From assembly GCA_032209605.1 (NCBI GenBank), contig JASFXZ010000009.1, positions 13,441,553 to 13,505,552 of the forward strand: a stretch of DNA of 64,000 nt, written 5' to 3'. Below, one piece after another: positions 59,881-64,000 of this stretch. The position numbers and the translations under genes are program-made. Position 1 is the first letter of the stretch, and the number at the start of each line of letters is the position of its first letter. The notes under the pieces were generated by a model. The model had not been told where the DNA came from. It saw only the letters and a program-made list of their open reading frames with translations, and did not search any database. This DNA is from Mactromeris polynyma (lineage: Eukaryota > Mollusca > Bivalvia > Venerida > Mactridae).

Positions 59881-61772
59881 GATATATTTAAAGGCGGGGA
59901 TATTGAAGACCCAACGAAATATAGGGGAATAACACTCATTAATATTCTATCAAAGATCTATTCACAAATATTGTTAAATAGGCTAACAAAATGGAGCAGT
60001 AACAATGACAAAATCATTGAAAAACAATTTGGCTTTCAAAAAGGGAAGTCAACAATAGACTGTATATACATTCTACATTCCGTCATAGCAAAAACACTTT
60101 CTTTAAAAAAGAAATTATATTGTTGTTTCATAGACTTTGAAAAGTGTTTCGATACAATAACGAGATCACATATTTTCTACAAATTAATAACTGAAAATGT
60201 TAGTACTCGTTTTGTAAAAGTTATACAGTCAATGGATAAGGCTGTCAAGGCGTGTGTACGATATAAAGCAAGCTTGTCTCCATCTTTTATATCAAATATA
60301 GGCGTAAAACAGGGGGACCCGAGCTCCAGTTTAATGTTTTTATTTCGTGTCAATGATATTTTATCTAATATCAATCACAATATAGACGGTATATGCAGTA
60401 TAAACGATGTCGAGTTATTCCTACTATTATTTGCTGATGATGCAGTTATTTTTGCCCAGACACCCGATGCATTACAGTCAATGCTTAATGACCTTAACGT
60501 CTACTGTGACCAATGGGATTTAAAAGTAAATACAGCAAAATCTAAAGTAATCATATTTGAAAAAGGGAGAAAAACCAAGAATAACTTAACAATCGATAAT
60601 ACAAATCTAGAAATAGTTGAATCCTTTAGATATTTGGGTATAACCTTGTTCAAGAATGGCAACTGGAGTCGGACTCAAAAACATATTGCACAACACTCGC
60701 TATATGCATTACACAATTTGTGTATTGTCTATAATCAATTAAACCTTAACATTAAATAAAAAACTAAACTGTTCGATAGCCTAATTGGATCAATTCTAAA
60801 TTATGGCTCAGAAATTTTCGGATACCATTCAGCAAAAGATATTGAGTTAATTCATTGTAAATTTATGAGAAAAATACTAAATGTTAGAAAAAGTACCAAC
60901 CTCTCAGCACTATATGGTGAATTGGGCAGGCACCCAATGATAGTAGAACGTAAAATACGTTTAATAAAATTTTGGATAAAAATATTAAAATCAAATAATA
61001 ACTCACTTTAAAAAAAATATATATAATGTTAAAACATGACGTTGATAACAATAATACATACAATGGACTGAATTGGGCCTTTCATGTTAAAAAGATATTG
61101 GATGAAATTGGTATGTCTGATAACTGGTACTCACAAGATATACAGACCATCTCAATTCATATCATAAAACAAAGAATCATCGATATATATATATACAAAC
61201 ATGGAATGCAGATATTAACGAATCAAACAGATTAGAAACATACAGCTGGTACAAAAATGAACTTAATCAAGAAATCTATCTCGATGCAATACAAACAAAT
61301 AAATTTAGAACAGCACTCACAAAATTTCGAGTTTCTTCACATGACTTATTGATTGAAACAGGAAGACACCACAACATACCAAGAACCGATAGAATTTGTA
61401 CGTATTGTAACATGAATATTGTTGAAAATGAATACCATTTCCTCTTGGTCTGTCCCAAATATAATGCATTACGACAAAGGTATTTCAAATCTTATTTTTG
61501 CCATTGGCCTACGAAACAAAAGTTTATTACATTAATGTCATCGAACTGTAAACAACTTATACAAAATGTTAGTAAATATATATACCATGCTTTTCTGCTA
61601 AGATCAAGATCATAATAAGACAACACTTATTCCATCATTTTATAATTATGTAAGAACTGATGTTAAACTTCTCAGTTAACCATGTATTTGCTCTTTACAA
61701 TGTATATTTTTTATGGCTATAAATGTTGTAACATCTAATGCTGAATAAAACTTATGTATGTATGTATGAATA
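59881..61772 (+). pseudogene. 5'-truncated LINE, reverse transcriptase remnant
   Basis: From 59881 the frame reads DIFKGGDIEDPTKYRGITLI and continues through NILSKIYSQILLNRLTKW, QFGFQKGKSTIDCIYILHSV, GVKQGDPSSSLMF and the catalytic FADDAVIF, up to a stop at 60757. The same frame then continues past that stop (LIGSILNYGSEIFGYHSAKD, ELGRHPMIVERKIRLIKFW) to about 61009. Further shifts lead into YNGLNWAFHVKKIL, and then to ALTKFRVSSHDLLIETGRHH and C-x2-C..H residues ending at 61615. The 3' end has an ATGT microsatellite (about 61752-61770), as in many LINEs. The first part and the endonuclease are absent, and one stop plus at least two frameshifts make it inactive. Confidence 0.9.
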
Positions 61773-61844
61773 ACCAATTTGATTGAAAAAATCAAATAAG
61801 TGTGAACACACGTTTGTCTTTCCGAAAACGAAACAAAGACAGAA

Positions 61845-61905
61845 GTGTGAGGCATTGTCTTATGCATGTGGCGTTCCCTGTAACAACTTAATCTCTCTTT
61901 ATTAG
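61845..61905 (+). repeat. Dispersed repeat family D, right part
   Basis: GTGTGAGGCATTGTCTTATG, CATGTGGCGTTCCCTGTAAC and AACTTAATCTCTCTTTATT. It lies just after the LINE tail. Confidence 0.6.
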
Positions 61906-62359
61906 TTTACATAGTAAAATGTTTGCATGCGCCTATGTCAAGGGTTGGCATACCGTCAAACTTTATAAAGGCCTACACTATATCCTGGTTCGTTTCCTTC
62001 TTTTGATCTTTATTTCATATCCTCGAGTTATATATGTAGTATGAACCTATCATATTCATATCCTTTATGTTGTTAAATTGTTCACAGACAAAATTATCAG
62101 CATGCAATAACATGCATTATAAAACTCAAATTTACATAAGTGCCACCACTATTTGAAGATTCTGATAGCGAACCGGATCAATGATACTACTTGAAATCAC
62201 TAAGACAATGTTCATGTATGTGTCCATGCATGTTTTTCAAACTGTTTCAAATAATAAGTTATCGAGTTCGTATATGTCTAGATTGTTTCTTTTCTATTGT
62301 TTAACTATTTCTGTGAAAACGAAGCGCTGGTTTATATCTGTTCAAACGTTTTTTGGTTA

Positions 62360-62545
62360 TTGACGGTGGCCAGTTGACCTTACTACCGCAACCAGTCTTC
62401 CTGAGTCACCACAAACAATTGACAACTTTCCCGCCTGATTCGAAGGTGAATGACAATATACCTTTGATGTACATGTATTACATTCTGTTCACAGAGAACA
62501 TACACAACACCCTGTGTTCAAACATACGACCTCCGTCATGAAAAA
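62360..62545 (-). mobile_element. tRNA-derived SINE (minus strand)
   Basis: Minus strand: GACGGAGGTCGTATGTTTGA (B-box side of the head), then CACAGGGTGTTG, TCTCTGTGAAC, CATTCACCTTCGAATC and AAAGTTGTCAATTGTTTGTG. These match 6907-7085 block by block in the opposite orientation. The A box is worn. Confidence 0.6.
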
Positions 62546-64000
62546 AAAACGAAATATCTACCACAATGCCACAGAAATGCAACCTCTCCTACATCCTGTA
62601 ATATTCTGTTTCCACTGGAAGTTTAAGCGGGACCATGCTTCTTAAACAAAACTTAAATAAGTTTTTCCTTCAAGGATATTTTCCGACTTAAAATTTAGAT
62701 TCGTCGTAATGTATTTACGTAAGAACAGTACTTTCTATTTTGCTCGAAAAATTAAATCTCAAACTCTGGATTTATGTCAACTGAAAGTGATATATTCAAT
62801 CTATGTACCAGACTTTCGAATTACTTTAGTTTGACTATATACGTATTTATTAGGTTTGGAAGAAAATTATCAAGTTAGAGTATCTCGAGGGAAACCATAT
62901 ATCAGTTGTCAAGTGAAGGGAATGACTGAACTGAAGTCTCCATAGTTTCGTAGTTATTGAATCTTCTGATACAATTGTTTTGTTTTTAATAATCTCAGTA
63001 ATCATAATCGACGCAGCAGTACTAACATGGTTTTGCTATTTGCATATCAATGTTGTGAAGACCAATCAAATCTTACGTTAACCACCAAGGCAATTTCTCT
63101 TCAACCGAACAATGTTTGTAACATTGACGCGGATTTGTTAACCTTTCGATAAAGGGTACGTTAACTCATCGAAATCCACTGAATTTCGGTGAATTTATCG
63201 AAATCCATTTTGGATCTGGATTGACCAGCAATCGTAACATCTTTGCATTTTTTATGTTGCACAACAAATCTTAACCTTCAAATTGTGCCGACCATCTTTT
63301 TTCAAGATATCTCTTGTTATATAGAAATCGACTTGAGGTCTAAACAGTGATCGGTACGCTTAACAACTATTGAAACGAGCTTTTCTCCAGACAAAACATG
63401 TATAAGGAAATCTATTTTCTTATTTCATTTTCTAATAGATGTAAGTTCTAGTTTCATTTAATACGATTTAAATCCGATTTCTACTTTTCTTTTTATAGCA
63501 AATTAAATAATAGGAATAAATGCAAAAGTATAAAATGACTTTGCGTCGGAAACACATTACCCAAATGTACCATAACGTAAAGTATAGCTGCGTGTATGAA
63601 GTTGCGAGCCTTAAACAAACGACTTAGTAGCATAATGTGAAGTCCTCGGAGAAAATATCATTTGAATGTTTCAGAACAACGAAAGATAAAGTGTTTTAAA
63701 TCTTAAATTACATTATTGAAAACAAAACAGTAACATGTATATCAATTTCAGTTTATTTTTTTATGAATCAGCGAGAGAAAAAAACACAAAATATATTTGC
63801 AACATTTAATCAAATAACTGAAATGAGATTAAAAACAAATTCTGCTTTTGTTTCACAAATAATAATAAACAATTCTGCTCATGTTGCCTGTATTGTTTTT
63901 CTGATTAGATAGAGAGATGTATTCATAAGAACATGAAAGCCTCCAAGTTGAGTGTATTGAGTTTCATTTACTGGTACAATGAAGATTGGTTCATAAAAAA
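62546..64000. other. No feature recognised
   Basis: AT-rich unassigned sequence up to the right edge. Confidence 0.4.

Overview
The window is AT-rich animal nuclear DNA with spliced genes, GT-AG introns and many short transposable elements. The gene families (METTL2, a sigma-type glutathione S-transferase, a DUF4773 membrane protein, a Cys-loop receptor of non-alpha type) and the repeat types (tRNA-derived SINEs, elements bounded by short CCCCC/GGGGG ends, frequent ACATGTA words) suggest a lophotrochozoan, most likely a bivalve mollusc. The species cannot be fixed from the sequence alone.

Four host genes can be supported. (1) 948-1080, minus strand: first coding exon of a sigma-class GST, with a TATA box behind it; the rest lies off the left edge. 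(2) 5834-17467, plus strand: a complete nine-exon METTL2 gene (tRNA m3C methyltransferase, 382 aa). Intron 1 holds a 4.07-kb block with 110-bp near-identical terminal inverted repeats, and intron 8 holds a nested palindromic insertion. (3) 25447-34374, minus strand: a five-exon gene for a 449-aa type II membrane protein with a glycosylated, lysine/acid-rich linker and a C-terminal DUF4773 cysteine domain. Intron 2 holds a 59-bp minisatellite of about 25 copies. (4) 38865-40133, minus strand: a single-coding-exon Cys-loop (nicotinic acetylcholine receptor-like) channel subunit without the vicinal cysteines of alpha subunits.

The rest is mostly repeats. Mobile elements include a 2.15-kb PIF/Harbinger transposon (51386-53534) with intact ends, a TTA target duplication and a once-frameshifted transposase. 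There is an 823-bp hAT-like deletion derivative (4346-5168), a 5'-truncated and decayed LINE (59881-61772) with a related fragment at 9140-9800, several SINE copies including one with two tandem tRNA-like heads, and at least seven MITE families. Tandem arrays occur at 7195-8935 (27 bp), 21638-22050 (42 bp), 29805-31316 (59 bp) and 41173-44163 (39 and 40 bp, compound with higher-order structure). From about 44.5 kb to the right end I see no host gene, only mobile elements and unassigned AT-rich DNA.

The genes do not form a functional cluster. They are unrelated neighbours separated by repeats. Long open frames inside the 39-, 42- and 27-bp arrays are artefacts of the repeat units and are not genes.
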